Part shown: positions 33,108-42,410 of the stretch, piece after piece
How the letters are laid out: every line of letters starts with the position of its first letter
Numbering within the stretch: position 1 is the stretch's first letter
Source of the DNA: an uncultured Latescibacterota bacterium
GTDB lineage: Bacteria; Latescibacterota; UBA2968; UBA8231
NCBI GenBank assembly: GCA_951813615.1
Contig: OX638377.1
Span: 5,367,739 to 5,431,738 of the forward strand
DNA length: 64,000 nt
Direction of reading: 5' to 3'
Made by a program: the position numbers and the translations under genes
The notes under the pieces: model-generated
What the model was told of the DNA's origin: nothing
The model's database searches: none
What the model saw: the letters and a program-made list of their open reading frames with translations, nothing else

Positions 33108-34667
33108 CTACTTGAGTAGCGACATCTTCTTCGACTCGACGAACTCGCCAGCGCGCAGGGTGTAGATATAAGTACCCGAGGCGACCAAACGGCCGTTGCT
33201 GTCGCGTCCATCCCAATCGGCCACATAGGTGCCGGCCTGCATCTCGCGGTTGGTCAGGGTGGCGATTTTCTGTCCAGATATGTTGTACACGGCCAGCTCA
33301 ACCCGGCTGCTGTGCGGAATCTCAAAGCGGATAGTCGTCGTCGGGTTGAAGGGGTTCGGAGTGGCGTTGCCAAGGTTAAAATTCTCCGGCAAAGCCGCAC
33401 CCTCAACCTCGACGATGGCGGTGGGCACGTTGCGGTAGATCCAAGGTTTGGCTACCTGCATGGAAGCCGGCAAGGTAACTTCGTATAGCTCGTCGAAGTC
33501 CGCGCCGCCGTACTTGTTATCGTCCTGCCCGTGCTGCCATTCAACCCAGAACCCGCTGCCATCGGGCTTCCACAACACGCCGCTGACTTCGCCATTTTCA
33601 TCGGCACCCATCATGACGGTCGTGACCTTCTTATCTGGAGAGATCATCAGCAGGCGATTGTTGATGCCCGTGCCGCGGATTCCGTCTTCGGTGACCCACA
33701 AGTTACCCGCCGGATCGATGTCGAGATTGTCCGGGGCCTTGAAGTCTTGGCCTTCGGAATCGCGGGCATTGAGCCATAGCTCCATCGTGTTGGAATACGG
33801 ATCAAAGGCGTAGATGAGGCCCAAGGTGCGCTCGGGATTTTCAGCGCGGCTGTCGCCAGTCATCATCAGGTAGAGCCGGTCATCGGCCGGGTTGTACTCG
33901 ATGTCTTCCGGGCGGTCCCAGAGCGTACCCTTGATCTGGGCTTCATCCCGCGCCATGACCGGATCGTCGATCTCGATCCACTGGCCGACGCTGCTCTCGG
34001 CAAGCACGTCGTCGTTGGGGACCTTGAAGACAAAGAGTTTGCCACTGCTGAGGTCGCCCCAGCTATCCGGGACGAATTTGTAGAAGCCGCCACCGCCGCT
34101 GGTCGGGCGGGCGTCGTCCATGAGGAAGAACTCGCGGGTGCCCGGATGGGCGATCGACTGTTCCCAAGAGGCGCGGCCCATCGCAGTGTGACGCTGCCAA
34201 TTGTCCTTGTTCAGTGGGTCAATCTCGACCACGTAGCTGAACGAGGAGTCCTCCGGGTCGTAGCTTTCCTCATGGGTCAGCACAGTGCCCCAAGGGCTGT
34301 CGTGCGCCGAGCAGGGCCGCGCTAAGCCAGACACCCACATCTCGGCTTCAGTAACCGCGCCGTTGCGATAGCGCAGGCGGGTGACGGCCCCCGAGGGATC
34401 GTTGCTGATCTGCAGCTCGTTGTTCATAAAAAGGAAGCCGTCGTTGCCGTCGTACGCGGTGGCTGGGGCGGGGATCCACACGAGGCCGTCAAACATGCCA
34501 CGCGGGGTTGAGCCATCCTTCAGGGCGTGCGAATGGGTCGAAAAAATCAGCTTGCTCTCGGCACCCGCCAGCAAGAGTTCAAGGCCCGCGTCTGGGGGAT
34601 TGACTTGGGCCGGAGCCGAGCCAGCGCAGACGAGGGCTATGGATAAAGCGATGAGCTTGTGGCGCAT
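33108..34667 (-). CDS. Secreted PhoX-like (DUF839) beta-propeller protein with FlgD-like C-terminal domain
   Basis: A 519 aa protein. GGAGGAG precedes ATG 34667 and gives a signal peptide (RHKLIALSIALVCAGSAPAQ). The body resembles the alkaline phosphatase PhoX/DUF839 family: LARPCSAHDSPWGTVLTHEE near residue 105, then DRPEDIEYNPADDRLYLMMTG, APDNLDIDPAGNLWVTEDG. PhoX enzymes are Ca/Fe-dependent phosphatases, but DUF839 proteins vary. The last ~80 residues (NPFNPTTTIRFEIP to VESKKMSLLK) form an FlgD-Ig-like sorting domain typical of secreted FCB proteins, and imply export to the cell surface. It stands alone between the SUMF1 lipoprotein and the HTTM gene. Confidence 0.85.
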   Translation of the reverse strand: MRHKLIALSIALVCAGSAPAQVNPPDAGLELLLAGAESKLIFSTHSHALKDGSTPRGMFDGLVWIPAPATAYDGNDGFLFMNNELQISNDPSGAVTRLRYRNGAVTEAEMWVSGLARPCSAHDSPWGTVLTHEESYDPEDSSFSYVVEIDPLNKDNWQRHTAMGRASWEQSIAHPGTREFFLMDDARPTSGGGGFYKFVPDSWGDLSSGKLFVFKVPNDDVLAESSVGQWIEIDDPVMARDEAQIKGTLWDRPEDIEYNPADDRLYLMMTGDSRAENPERTLGLIYAFDPYSNTMELWLNARDSEGQDFKAPDNLDIDPAGNLWVTEDGIRGTGINNRLLMISPDKKVTTVMMGADENGEVSGVLWKPDGSGFWVEWQHGQDDNKYGGADFDELYEVTLPASMQVAKPWIYRNVPTAIVEVEGAALPENFNLGNATPNPFNPTTTIRFEIPHSSRVELAVYNISGQKIATLTNREMQAGTYVADWDGRDSNGRLVASGTYIYTLRAGEFVESKKMSLLK

Positions 34668-34825
34668 AGGTATTATCTCCTCCATAATGGGAAAGGGGTG
34701 AGGGGAGCGATCAGGTCGGGCGACCATACAAGGGGAGGAACTGCATGGTTTTCCGGCCCTGTAAAAGGATGGCAATGAACTTTTACAGAGGTATTACAGC
34801 GAGGTGTACGACCTATGACTTTGCG

Positions 34826-36142
34826 TTACAACGCCGTCATAGACAGGGGGAGGATCCAAGGCTTGGGCCACAGACCCTCGGCGCATTGCACCAAGTCGAC
34901 GTGTGGATCGACGAGCCGTTGCGGCGGGCGGCCATTGAGACTGACAAAAACCTCCGCCCGCACTTGTGCTCCGGCGACGCCTTGCCGGGCGAACTCAGCG
35001 GCGAGGAAATGGGCAAACGCCAGCAGCAGGTCCGGCTGGAAGGCCATCTGGCCCTCTTGGTGCGGTGTTAGATACTCGTTCGGATAGACGCACCACTCCC
35101 GCTTGCTGGCCGGGTCGCGCACCGTGAAAACCGCGTGTCCGCTTTTCTCGACCAGCATCACCTGCCAAGCGTAGCGGAACCCTTCCTCCGTCCAGCGCGC
35201 TGCGCCCGGATAGAGCCAATGCCGCAAAGGCAACAGGCACTGCCCGGCGATAAACAAGACCATCAGCCAAGGTGCCCAGCGCGGCCCTCGAACCACCGCC
35301 GTCGGCCCTGCCAACTGCACACCTAAGCAAGCCAGCAGTCGGCGATAGTCACTGCCGTCGAAAAAAAGCAGGCCGCAGGCGATCATGAGCCAAGGAAAGA
35401 GACCTAGGTGGAACAGCGCGGCCGTCGCCAAGTGGAAAGCGCAGAGCGCGGCATACGCCGGCAGGCGCGACCGACGGTTGCCGAGCAGAAACGGGGCGGC
35501 AAGGTCCAATGCCGCGCTCATCCAGCTCGCCGCGTACGGCACCCAAGGCAGATCGAGCAACGGCCCGACGAGCGGCCAGTCTGCGTTGGCCGCCAGCCAA
35601 ATGCGCAGGGGCATGGCGCGCAGGAGCCAGTCGCCTTGCAGCTTGGCCACGCCGGCAAAGAAGTACACCAGCGCGACCTGCGCCCGCAGCGCGAAGAGAA
35701 TCCACGCTGGCCCAGTGGCGGATCGAGCGCGGGCTTCGCAAGAGAGCAGCTTAGCCGCGGGCAACCACAGCAGCAAAGAGCTTAGCAGGGAGACCAAGTA
35801 GTAGTGATTGAGGTAATAGGCTTGGTCGATCAACTCGATGTATGTAAAGAGGACGAAGAACGCCGCGCAGGCGATCCGGTAGCCGTAACCCACCATCATC
35901 ATCACAGCCGCCAGCCCCATCACCGCAAAGGCCGCGTACATGGCCCATGCCGGCAGAGGCACTACCCAACCAAACCCCCAATAGCTGAAGTGAAACACCG
36001 GATCGATGTACAGCGCATGCACCCACCCCTTGGCGACAAAGCGCACAACGCCTATCGCCATCACTGCGCCAAAAGCCATGCGAAACAGAGCCAGTGGTAC
36101 CAGGTCCATCGGGCGCTGCAAGCGGGCGTACACAGCGCTCAC
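34826..36142 (-). CDS. HTTM-domain membrane protein (vitamin K gamma-carboxylase-like)
   Basis: A 438 aa protein with about eight to ten hydrophobic segments over the first 330 residues (LVPLALFRMAFGAVMAIGVVRF, AACAAFFVLFTYIELIDQAYYLNHYYLV and others), matching the horizontally transferred transmembrane (HTTM) domain related to vitamin K-dependent gamma-glutamyl carboxylase. A soluble C-terminal tail holds YPNEYLTPHQEGQMAFQPDLLLAFAHFLA. It starts with GTG two bases after the imelysin stop and is the last gene of the imelysin / di-heme / imelysin operon. HTTM proteins occur beside imelysin genes in several phyla; the biochemical role is not settled. Confidence 0.85.
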   Translation of the reverse strand: MSAVYARLQRPMDLVPLALFRMAFGAVMAIGVVRFVAKGWVHALYIDPVFHFSYWGFGWVVPLPAWAMYAAFAVMGLAAVMMMVGYGYRIACAAFFVLFTYIELIDQAYYLNHYYLVSLLSSLLLWLPAAKLLSCEARARSATGPAWILFALRAQVALVYFFAGVAKLQGDWLLRAMPLRIWLAANADWPLVGPLLDLPWVPYAASWMSAALDLAAPFLLGNRRSRLPAYAALCAFHLATAALFHLGLFPWLMIACGLLFFDGSDYRRLLACLGVQLAGPTAVVRGPRWAPWLMVLFIAGQCLLPLRHWLYPGAARWTEEGFRYAWQVMLVEKSGHAVFTVRDPASKREWCVYPNEYLTPHQEGQMAFQPDLLLAFAHFLAAEFARQGVAGAQVRAEVFVSLNGRPPQRLVDPHVDLVQCAEGLWPKPWILPLSMTAL

Positions 36143-36144
36143 GC

Positions 36145-37242
36145 TCAGTCCCCATCGAGCGCGTTAAACGTCACCGTTACGCCGAGCACGTTGGCCATGT
36201 TCACTTTGACCAGCACCAGCAGTTGGCGCACCTGGGCAAAGAGCTGGCGCGCGGGCGTCGGATCTTCAGCAATGGTCTCGTACAGCGATTTGTCAAAGGA
36301 GTCGATAGTCTCCAGCACCGTCGCTGTCTGCGCCTTGATCCGCGCCGACAGCAGGGCTTCGTCGCCATAGGGCCGATCGAGATAGTCCACGTAGTCGTCC
36401 AAGCCCAACGCTTCACCGTGGCCGCCATTAAAGGCGAGTGCGAACGCCTCGATATTGGCGCGCAGCAACAGCAGCGAATATCGGCTGAGCCGGGCTTCAA
36501 CTAGATCGGGCTGGACGCCGTGGCCGCTAAATCCCAAGGGCTTGCTCAAGCGAAACTGAAGGATGCTTTCGATGTTCCGGATCATTTCGTTGGTCAGCAG
36601 GGCGATGGATCCCTGCGGCTGTAGCCCCTCGCCATCGGAGCGGGCAAACGCGGCGGCAAAGTCCTGTCCCTCTGCCGCCCAGATCGCCAGCAACTCCTCG
36701 GTCTTGCGCTGCAAGTTGCGGGTCAGCGCCTGCAGATACTGCCGTCGGCGCACGCCCCTTGGCCCATCCTGAAAAAGCGCCAGCACTCGTGCGTCGTCGG
36801 CCGCGGCGTCAAAGAGCAAGTACTCTATGGCCGGCAAGCCCTTGGCCGTCGAGCCGAGCGTCTCGACAAAGTCCACGTCGAGGACCTGATCGCCGCCGAG
36901 GTAGCCCTCGACGAACTCGACATTCGTCGGCCGCTTATAGACTGAATAATGGATGAAAGCATCCTGCACCGGGCCGATTTCAAAGAGCGTACACCGCTTC
37001 CACGTCACAGCCGCGCGCCGCCAGCAGTCCTGCACCTCACCCAAGGCCGCAGCAGTAGGCGCGCGTGCAAAGCGGTCTCCGGCCTCGGCCAACTCAGCCG
37101 CGCGGGCCACGAGCTGCTGATGCAGCGGCAGAATTACTGCCGTTGCCGCGTGCTCCAACATCGCCCGGCGGTCAAAACCGGAGCGTACCCCTTCCCCACT
37201 GCAACTGGCCAAGACCAACAGCGCGCACCACCCCATCCACAT
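36145..37242 (-). CDS. Imelysin-family lipoprotein, divergent
   Basis: A 365 aa lipoprotein (MWMGWCALLVLASCSGEG, lipobox LASC) of the imelysin family, periplasmic helical proteins linked to iron uptake. The helical bundle is evident (LHQQLVARAAELAEAGDRFARAP, CWRRAAVTWKRCTLFEIGPVQD). The family motif GxHxxE is altered to GLPAIE, so the putative metal His is missing, while the partner imelysin at 38636 keeps it. The gene follows the di-heme oxidoreductase by three bases and precedes HTTM by two, so all are cotranscribed. Probably a paralogue with an adapted role. Confidence 0.87.
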   Translation of the reverse strand: MWMGWCALLVLASCSGEGVRSGFDRRAMLEHAATAVILPLHQQLVARAAELAEAGDRFARAPTAAALGEVQDCWRRAAVTWKRCTLFEIGPVQDAFIHYSVYKRPTNVEFVEGYLGGDQVLDVDFVETLGSTAKGLPAIEYLLFDAAADDARVLALFQDGPRGVRRRQYLQALTRNLQRKTEELLAIWAAEGQDFAAAFARSDGEGLQPQGSIALLTNEMIRNIESILQFRLSKPLGFSGHGVQPDLVEARLSRYSLLLLRANIEAFALAFNGGHGEALGLDDYVDYLDRPYGDEALLSARIKAQTATVLETIDSFDKSLYETIAEDPTPARQLFAQVRQLLVLVKVNMANVLGVTVTFNALDGD

Positions 37243-37245
37243 AGC

Positions 37246-38631
37246 TCAGAGCGACTCCAAGAAGGCGAGCAAGGCGCGGCGCTCTACCGCAGTCAGGCGC
37301 AAGACCCGCTCCTTGGCCCGCTGGGCCTCGCCCCCGTGCCAGAGCACGGCCTCCATTAAGTTGCGCGCCCGGCCGTCGTGGAGGTAGCGAGTGTGGCCGT
37401 TGACGGTCTCAAACAGGCCGATGCCCCATAAAGGAGGCGTGCGCCACTCCCGCCCGTTCGCCTCGAAATCGGGGCGACCGTCGGCCAAGCCCTCGCCCAT
37501 GTCGTGCAGCAGAAGGTCGGTATAGGGACGAATGCGCTGATGCGAGAGCGCGGGGATTGTCGGGTGGATGCCCGTCTGTTGCACGGGCACGTGACAAGTG
37601 GCGCAGCCGAGCGTGCGAAAAAGGCGCTTACCTGCTAGAACTTGCGGATCGTCCCAATCGCGTCGGGCGGGTACGGCCAACGCGCTGGCATAGAGAACAA
37701 CTTTATGCAGATCGTCGCTGGCGATCTCCGGGGCACCCCCCGTCGGCTGCGCGCGGCATTCGGCCTGCGCGTCGGTGCATTCCTCGGCCGGGAAAAGCGC
37801 CGAGGTGATGCCCATATCGGCGGCAAAAGCCGCGGCGACCTGCTGCAAAAGGTGTGGCTGATTGGCCTTCCAACCAAAGCGGCCCAAGGCGCGCCGCCCA
37901 TTGAATGCGTCCCACACGTAATTGGGCCGGCCCGACACGCCATCGCCATCGGCGTCGTTCGGGTCAGCTCGGGCCAGCAAGTCCGCTTCAGGCACGGCCT
38001 CCAATAGCCCCAAGCCGATCATCTGATTGGCGACGCGGGGGGAGACGAGCAACTCGTCATGGGGCGCGCCGTAGGCCGGAGCTGCCAACGCGTACTGCGG
38101 CTGGAGCAATGTGTACCCAGTACCGTCGGCGAAAGTCCCCTCTATCTCGCGATAGCGAATCTGCGTCTGCGCTTCCGAGCGGACGCCAGCGACCGCCCGA
38201 TCCTGGAGCTGATGCCCGTACTTCGGGTCCGGCAATGAACGACCGTAGAGGTCGCGCGCCGGACGGCTCAGCCGCAGCAGCAGGCCCGTGTTGTGCTGGT
38301 CCGCTGTTGTGGGAGGGCGACCGCGGCCGTCTTTGAGGTGGCAACCGGCGCAGGATCGGCTGTTGAAGAAGGGACCGAGACCGTCGCGGGCAGCCGCCGA
38401 AGCCGGGGCCGTTACCCAATTCTGCTCAAAGAAGGAATCGCCGACGAAAAACAGCAGCTCTTGGTCGTCGTCGAGGCCCGGGGCCGGGCGGCTAAAGGCG
38501 TCTGGAGTGACGTCGAAGACCGTGGCTTGACCGCCTGAGTACTCCTCGCCCTCCTCGTGCAAGGCAGCCTCCCCACTGAGCATGGGCAGACAAGCGACTA
38601 ACAGGACGAGAGGAGGTAGCCACCGGGACAC
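37246..38631 (-). CDS. Di-heme oxidoreductase (DUF1111 thiol oxidoreductase-like c-type cytochrome)
   Basis: A 461 aa secreted c-type cytochrome with a signal peptide (LPPLVLLVACLPMLSGEA). Two heme-binding motifs are visible, CAGCH near residue 95 and CATCH near residue 340, the layout of DUF1111 (di-heme oxidoreductase, relative of MauG/CcpA). A Ca-binding-like DPNDADGDG motif lies between them, and a third C-C pair (EECTDAQAEC) may form a disulfide. GTG start four bases after the imelysin stop. Its genes lie between two imelysin genes, an arrangement associated with periplasmic iron oxidation or uptake in Pseudomonas and other bacteria. Confidence 0.92.
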   Translation of the reverse strand: MSRWLPPLVLLVACLPMLSGEAALHEEGEEYSGGQATVFDVTPDAFSRPAPGLDDDQELLFFVGDSFFEQNWVTAPASAAARDGLGPFFNSRSCAGCHLKDGRGRPPTTADQHNTGLLLRLSRPARDLYGRSLPDPKYGHQLQDRAVAGVRSEAQTQIRYREIEGTFADGTGYTLLQPQYALAAPAYGAPHDELLVSPRVANQMIGLGLLEAVPEADLLARADPNDADGDGVSGRPNYVWDAFNGRRALGRFGWKANQPHLLQQVAAAFAADMGITSALFPAEECTDAQAECRAQPTGGAPEIASDDLHKVVLYASALAVPARRDWDDPQVLAGKRLFRTLGCATCHVPVQQTGIHPTIPALSHQRIRPYTDLLLHDMGEGLADGRPDFEANGREWRTPPLWGIGLFETVNGHTRYLHDGRARNLMEAVLWHGGEAQRAKERVLRLTAVERRALLAFLESL

Positions 38632-38635
38632 GGCT

Positions 38636-39817
38636 TTAGGGCAGGGTGGTATTGACGCGCAGACCCAACGCAGTACCCGCTTGCGCGAACTGGTTGCCCA
38701 ACCGCTGCAACACGCGCACCGTCTCTAGCACCTGCGGCCGCTCGCTGGCCAGCACAATTGCTTGGTCGAAGGGCACGTGTACGCGGGCGACCGCCGCGTT
38801 CGATGTATCGAGAAGGGCCAAGATGTGCTCGTCGAGCGCGGGATCGACCTCGGCCAGCACTGCGCCCAAGCCCGTCCCGGCAACGCGTTCTCCTCCTACG
38901 CGCAGGTACTCGCCGCGATAGACGTTGCGGATACCGAGCGCATTGTTGACAATGTCGCGGTGGGTATTGTCGCTAAAGCAGGAGTGCTCATCCTCTTGGT
39001 CGCGGTTGTCGTACGCAGTAAAAAGCCGCTCGCCGGCCAGTTCAGCTTTGCTGAGTACCCCCATCCCGGTGAGCATCTTGACCAGCGCCTCATCCAGGGG
39101 TAGCCGCAAGAATTCGGCTCGGTAGTTGTGCGGACGATCCGGTGCCCATGCGTCGCGCACCTCAGCCAACTTCTCCACTAGCAGTTCGGCGCAGGCCACC
39201 AAGTAGCGACCCCGACGCTGCGGATGCGACGCCTCGCCGGTGACCAAGTAGTCCGTATAGGGGCGATTGCCCGGCCCATCGGCGTTTCGGTCTTGGCCCC
39301 AGAGCAAAAATTCAATGGCGTGGAACCCAACGCTGACGTGCTCTTCAGCACCTTGCTCGTTGAGCGAGACGAGCAGGGCCTTGTCGATGGTAGGGAAACG
39401 CACGGGGTCGTTGATGGTACCAGCATACGCGTCGCCAATCACGTAGTCGATATACGACTCGTCGAGCGGCCAAGCGTTGATCAGGGGCTCGGGGCCACCA
39501 GCGCGGTCAATCGGACCGCCATAGAAGCGGAACACCTCGGTCTGGCCATAGGGTTCGCGGGCGGCAAGCCAAGCGTCGCGCGCCGCTTGCAGGGTCGTGG
39601 GCGATGGCGCGGCCACGAGGGCCTTGACCTTTTCCTCTAACGCCAGCGCCAGCGCATGGCTGTCGGCATATCCGCTATATGCAATCTCGGCGTAGGTCGC
39701 CATAGCCGCGCGCTTGTGGTCCTTTTCTGCGGCGGAGGCATCCACATCGCGCTCGGTGCAGGCGAGAAAGAGCGAAGGAGAGAGGAGGAAAACGGCGGCG
39801 GCGAGACGAGTAATCAT
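38636..39817 (-). CDS. Imelysin-family lipoprotein
   Basis: A 393 aa lipoprotein (ITRLAAAVFLLSPSLFLAC, lipobox FLAC) of the imelysin family. The GxHxxE motif is intact as GFHAIEFLLWGQD, with other family segments RFYGGPID, LDESYIDYVIGD and MLTGMGVLSKAELAGERL. It is first in the four-gene minus-strand operon and ends four bases before the di-heme gene. ATG 39817 is chosen because it gives the lipoprotein signal; a longer reading adds 14 residues. The likely role is binding iron for uptake. No Fur-box could be recognised upstream. Confidence 0.92.
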   Translation of the reverse strand: MITRLAAAVFLLSPSLFLACTERDVDASAAEKDHKRAAMATYAEIAYSGYADSHALALALEEKVKALVAAPSPTTLQAARDAWLAAREPYGQTEVFRFYGGPIDRAGGPEPLINAWPLDESYIDYVIGDAYAGTINDPVRFPTIDKALLVSLNEQGAEEHVSVGFHAIEFLLWGQDRNADGPGNRPYTDYLVTGEASHPQRRGRYLVACAELLVEKLAEVRDAWAPDRPHNYRAEFLRLPLDEALVKMLTGMGVLSKAELAGERLFTAYDNRDQEDEHSCFSDNTHRDIVNNALGIRNVYRGEYLRVGGERVAGTGLGAVLAEVDPALDEHILALLDTSNAAVARVHVPFDQAIVLASERPQVLETVRVLQRLGNQFAQAGTALGLRVNTTLP

Positions 39818-40037
39818 GGGGCAGCAACTGGAAGTTAGGGGAAGCAAGTGGTGATACATTAGCGCGCCTAGGTGACGATTTCACGACGGGGCTGTTACAT
39901 ATTCTCCACATCGAATCGCACCCCTCGCCGCCAACGCCGCCAACGCATAAGCACCATTGCTCCCCGAAGAGAGCCGCGCTATACTATGCCGTTCAAGCTG
40001 ACCCGCGCTAAACTCCCCTCCCAGAGAAAGGACCAAA

Positions 40038-41009
40038 ATGTCGGACAACGCACCCAAGGGCGCACTGACCAACCCATTTGCCCTCAGCACGGACGACGGC
40101 TACACCTGGCTCAAGGGCAATCTCCACTCGCACACGACCAACTCCGATGGCAAGGCCGCTCCCCAAGAGCGGCTCGACGGCTATGTCGGCCAAGGCTACG
40201 ACTTCCTCTGCCTGTCCGACCACCACAAAATTACCTTTACCGATACCGTCCAAGCCCCGAGTGACTTCGTGCTCATCCAAGGGGCCGAACTGCATCCGGA
40301 CAATCCCTTCGGCGGCCAGCGACACCACTTTGTCTGTATCAATATCCACGAGGACATGAACGCGGATAAGATGCCTCCCCAGCACGTCATCGACGAGGTC
40401 CGCCGTCAAGGTGGTGCGGTCTGGCTGGCCCACCCCCATTGGAGTTCGGTCAACATCCTGCGCGACGCAGTGCCGCTGACTGGGTTCGCCGGCATTGAGG
40501 TCTTCAACACCACCTGCCGCTGCGCTGGACGCGGCGAGTCGAGCGTGCATTGGGACGACTGGATGGATCTAGAGGATCGCCTCTACCCCGCGCTGGCCAA
40601 CGACGATTCGCACGCCCTCGAAGCCGACCAGCGCGACACGTACCAAGGCTGGACCTATGTCCGCGTCAAAGAGCGCACCGCCGACGCAGTCGTCGCCGCT
40701 CTAGTCGCGGGCGCATCGTACGGCAGCACCGGGCCCGCAATCCACGACATCCAGTTCCGCCGCACCGACCGCGAAGGCGACGACCGCACCCAAGTCGAAG
40801 CCACGGTGTCCTGCTCGCCGGCGCAGCGCATCGCCGCGGTGTCCGATTCTTTCGGCACCGAGTACCACCAGCACGGCGCTCTCTTTGAGACTGCGACCTT
40901 CGCGCTCAGAGCCAACGCCCGCTGGGTGCGCTTTGAGATCATCGACGACCGCGGCCAAAAGGCGTGGTCCAATCCGTTTGACCTGACCGCACTCGAACGG
41001 GCCGAATAA
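40038..41009 (+). CDS. PHP-domain phosphoesterase-like protein
   Basis: A 323 aa protein of the PHP (polymerase and histidinol phosphatase) metal-dependent phosphoesterase superfamily. Metal-binding residues are visible: His30 and His32 (LHSHTTNSDGK), Asp61-His62-His63 (SDHHK), Glu in IQGAELHP, His in LAHPHW, and a late NDDSHAL. Residues ~230-320 form a strand-rich C-terminal addition (VEATVSCSPAQRIAAVSD), common in CehA/McbA-type PHP proteins. AAGGA lies seven bases ahead of the ATG. No signal peptide. Substrate unknown. Confidence 0.9.
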   Translation: MSDNAPKGALTNPFALSTDDGYTWLKGNLHSHTTNSDGKAAPQERLDGYVGQGYDFLCLSDHHKITFTDTVQAPSDFVLIQGAELHPDNPFGGQRHHFVCINIHEDMNADKMPPQHVIDEVRRQGGAVWLAHPHWSSVNILRDAVPLTGFAGIEVFNTTCRCAGRGESSVHWDDWMDLEDRLYPALANDDSHALEADQRDTYQGWTYVRVKERTADAVVAALVAGASYGSTGPAIHDIQFRRTDREGDDRTQVEATVSCSPAQRIAAVSDSFGTEYHQHGALFETATFALRANARWVRFEIIDDRGQKAWSNPFDLTALERAE

Positions 41010-41012
41010 GGT

Positions 41013-42260
41013 CTATTTCTGCGTCGGCACGCGGCGCGACCAATCTTGCTCGTCAACCCAGCGTCGCTGTTCAAGGGCCATTTGCTGGGCCTTTTCGTAG
41101 TAGTGGGGATTGTTCGACAAGGGGGTGTTGGAGTGGATCGCTCCCTCGGGAAAGAGATACCAGTTCTCTCGGCCCACTACATAGCCGCGAATGTGGGCAC
41201 GGGGCGCGTCGTCGGTGATGTAATTGACCACGTAGAGCGTCCCGTCGGGTAGTTGCACCCAGCCCGAATAGCCGCTATCAGCCGATAGAGCGCGGTCGTT
41301 GTCCAAAAAGGCGAAGCGGGCCTCAGTGTCGCCCTGAGATTGCTCTGGGTCGGCTGAAGCACCCGCCCGGGCAGGCGAGCCGCGCAAAGCCTCCGCCGCA
41401 GTCTCCACGTAGAGCCCCAAGGACGTAGAAAGGCCACAGGCAACCCGGTAGGTAATGGCCACCTCCCCCGAGCGCAGGCGGCCCACCGAGGGGCGGCCCA
41501 GACAGCGCATCATGTGCGTACGCACCGGCGTTGACCACGTCCGGCCGCCATCGCCGGAAAAGCTCTTCCAGCCGCTCAGGCCCTCGCCGTCCTCGCGCAT
41601 GTAGAGCACCAAGGTGCCATCGTCCATTTCGGCGAAATCCCCCTCATTTAAGCGCCAAGGGCCCCCGGTGCAGGGCGAACCTTCGGGGTCGGGCACCTTG
41701 AAAGGACCTTCCCACGTCTGGCCTTGGTCGGCGGACAGGTAGCACGTCTGCACTTCGACAAAATCCTCGGTCCCCCGCTGGCCGGGCCACTGTTCGGTGA
41801 GGCCGACGATCAGGTCGCCGTTGGACAGTTCCTTGATGGAGGGGACGATGCCCTCGGTCATGCCGGTCTCCTCCGGCCCCTCCCACGTGGCTCCGTTGTC
41901 GTGGCTGCGCAACAGGAGGTTCATGCAGACGCCCGGCTCCAAGTATTCTTCAAAAGTATCCCTGAGCAGCAAGTCAACGATGAGTAGCAAGGTCCCGTCG
42001 CGGCAAGCGGCGATGCGCGAGCAGTTGAGCCGTCCCAGCCTCTGGGCGGTTTCCTCCTCAGTGCGCTCCACCACCACTTGGCGCGGGCTCCACGTCAAGC
42101 CGCGGTCGAAGCTGCGGCGCACGATTATGCAAGAAAAGGGGCGCGAACTGTGTCCCATACTCTCGCGGTACGTGCATACCAAGGTGCCGTCGGCCGCTTG
42201 GGCCACATCAGCGAATGCCTCGTAGATTTCGTCGTTGCGCGATACAGTGATCGTCTGCAT
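41013..42260 (-). CDS. Sialidase/BNR-repeat exo-hydrolase-like protein
   Basis: A 415 aa six-bladed beta-propeller protein with at least four Asp-boxes: SFDRGLTW, SHDNGATW, SADQGQTW and SGDGGRTW. Such proteins include exo-alpha-sialidases; an Arg typical of the first blade is present in CTYRES and RRSFDRG. No signal peptide is seen, so it may act inside the cell. ATG 42260 is chosen because an AGAGG lies six bases upstream; a 13 residue longer reading is possible. It is convergent with the PHP gene, leaving three bases between. The glycan cleaved is not determined and neuraminidase activity is not implied. Confidence 0.85.
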   Translation of the reverse strand: MQTITVSRNDEIYEAFADVAQAADGTLVCTYRESMGHSSRPFSCIIVRRSFDRGLTWSPRQVVVERTEEETAQRLGRLNCSRIAACRDGTLLLIVDLLLRDTFEEYLEPGVCMNLLLRSHDNGATWEGPEETGMTEGIVPSIKELSNGDLIVGLTEQWPGQRGTEDFVEVQTCYLSADQGQTWEGPFKVPDPEGSPCTGGPWRLNEGDFAEMDDGTLVLYMREDGEGLSGWKSFSGDGGRTWSTPVRTHMMRCLGRPSVGRLRSGEVAITYRVACGLSTSLGLYVETAAEALRGSPARAGASADPEQSQGDTEARFAFLDNDRALSADSGYSGWVQLPDGTLYVVNYITDDAPRAHIRGYVVGRENWYLFPEGAIHSNTPLSNNPHYYEKAQQMALEQRRWVDEQDWSRRVPTQK

Positions 42261-42410
42261 GGTTGCCTCTCGGTTTGGTTTTGGGTGAGTGCATGACAAT
42301 ATACGATGCGACCGAGTTGCCGCCGGATAGTGGCTTGCTCCCCCAACTCCCTTCTCCTACCTTCCCTCTCCGAAACCGCTAATACCACCCCCTGTCGAGG
42401 GACTAATATC

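Noticed and set aside
41013..42260. Calling this gene a true neuraminidase (nanH)
   Set aside because: Asp-boxes show only the propeller fold; the full arginine triad and export signal are not evident.
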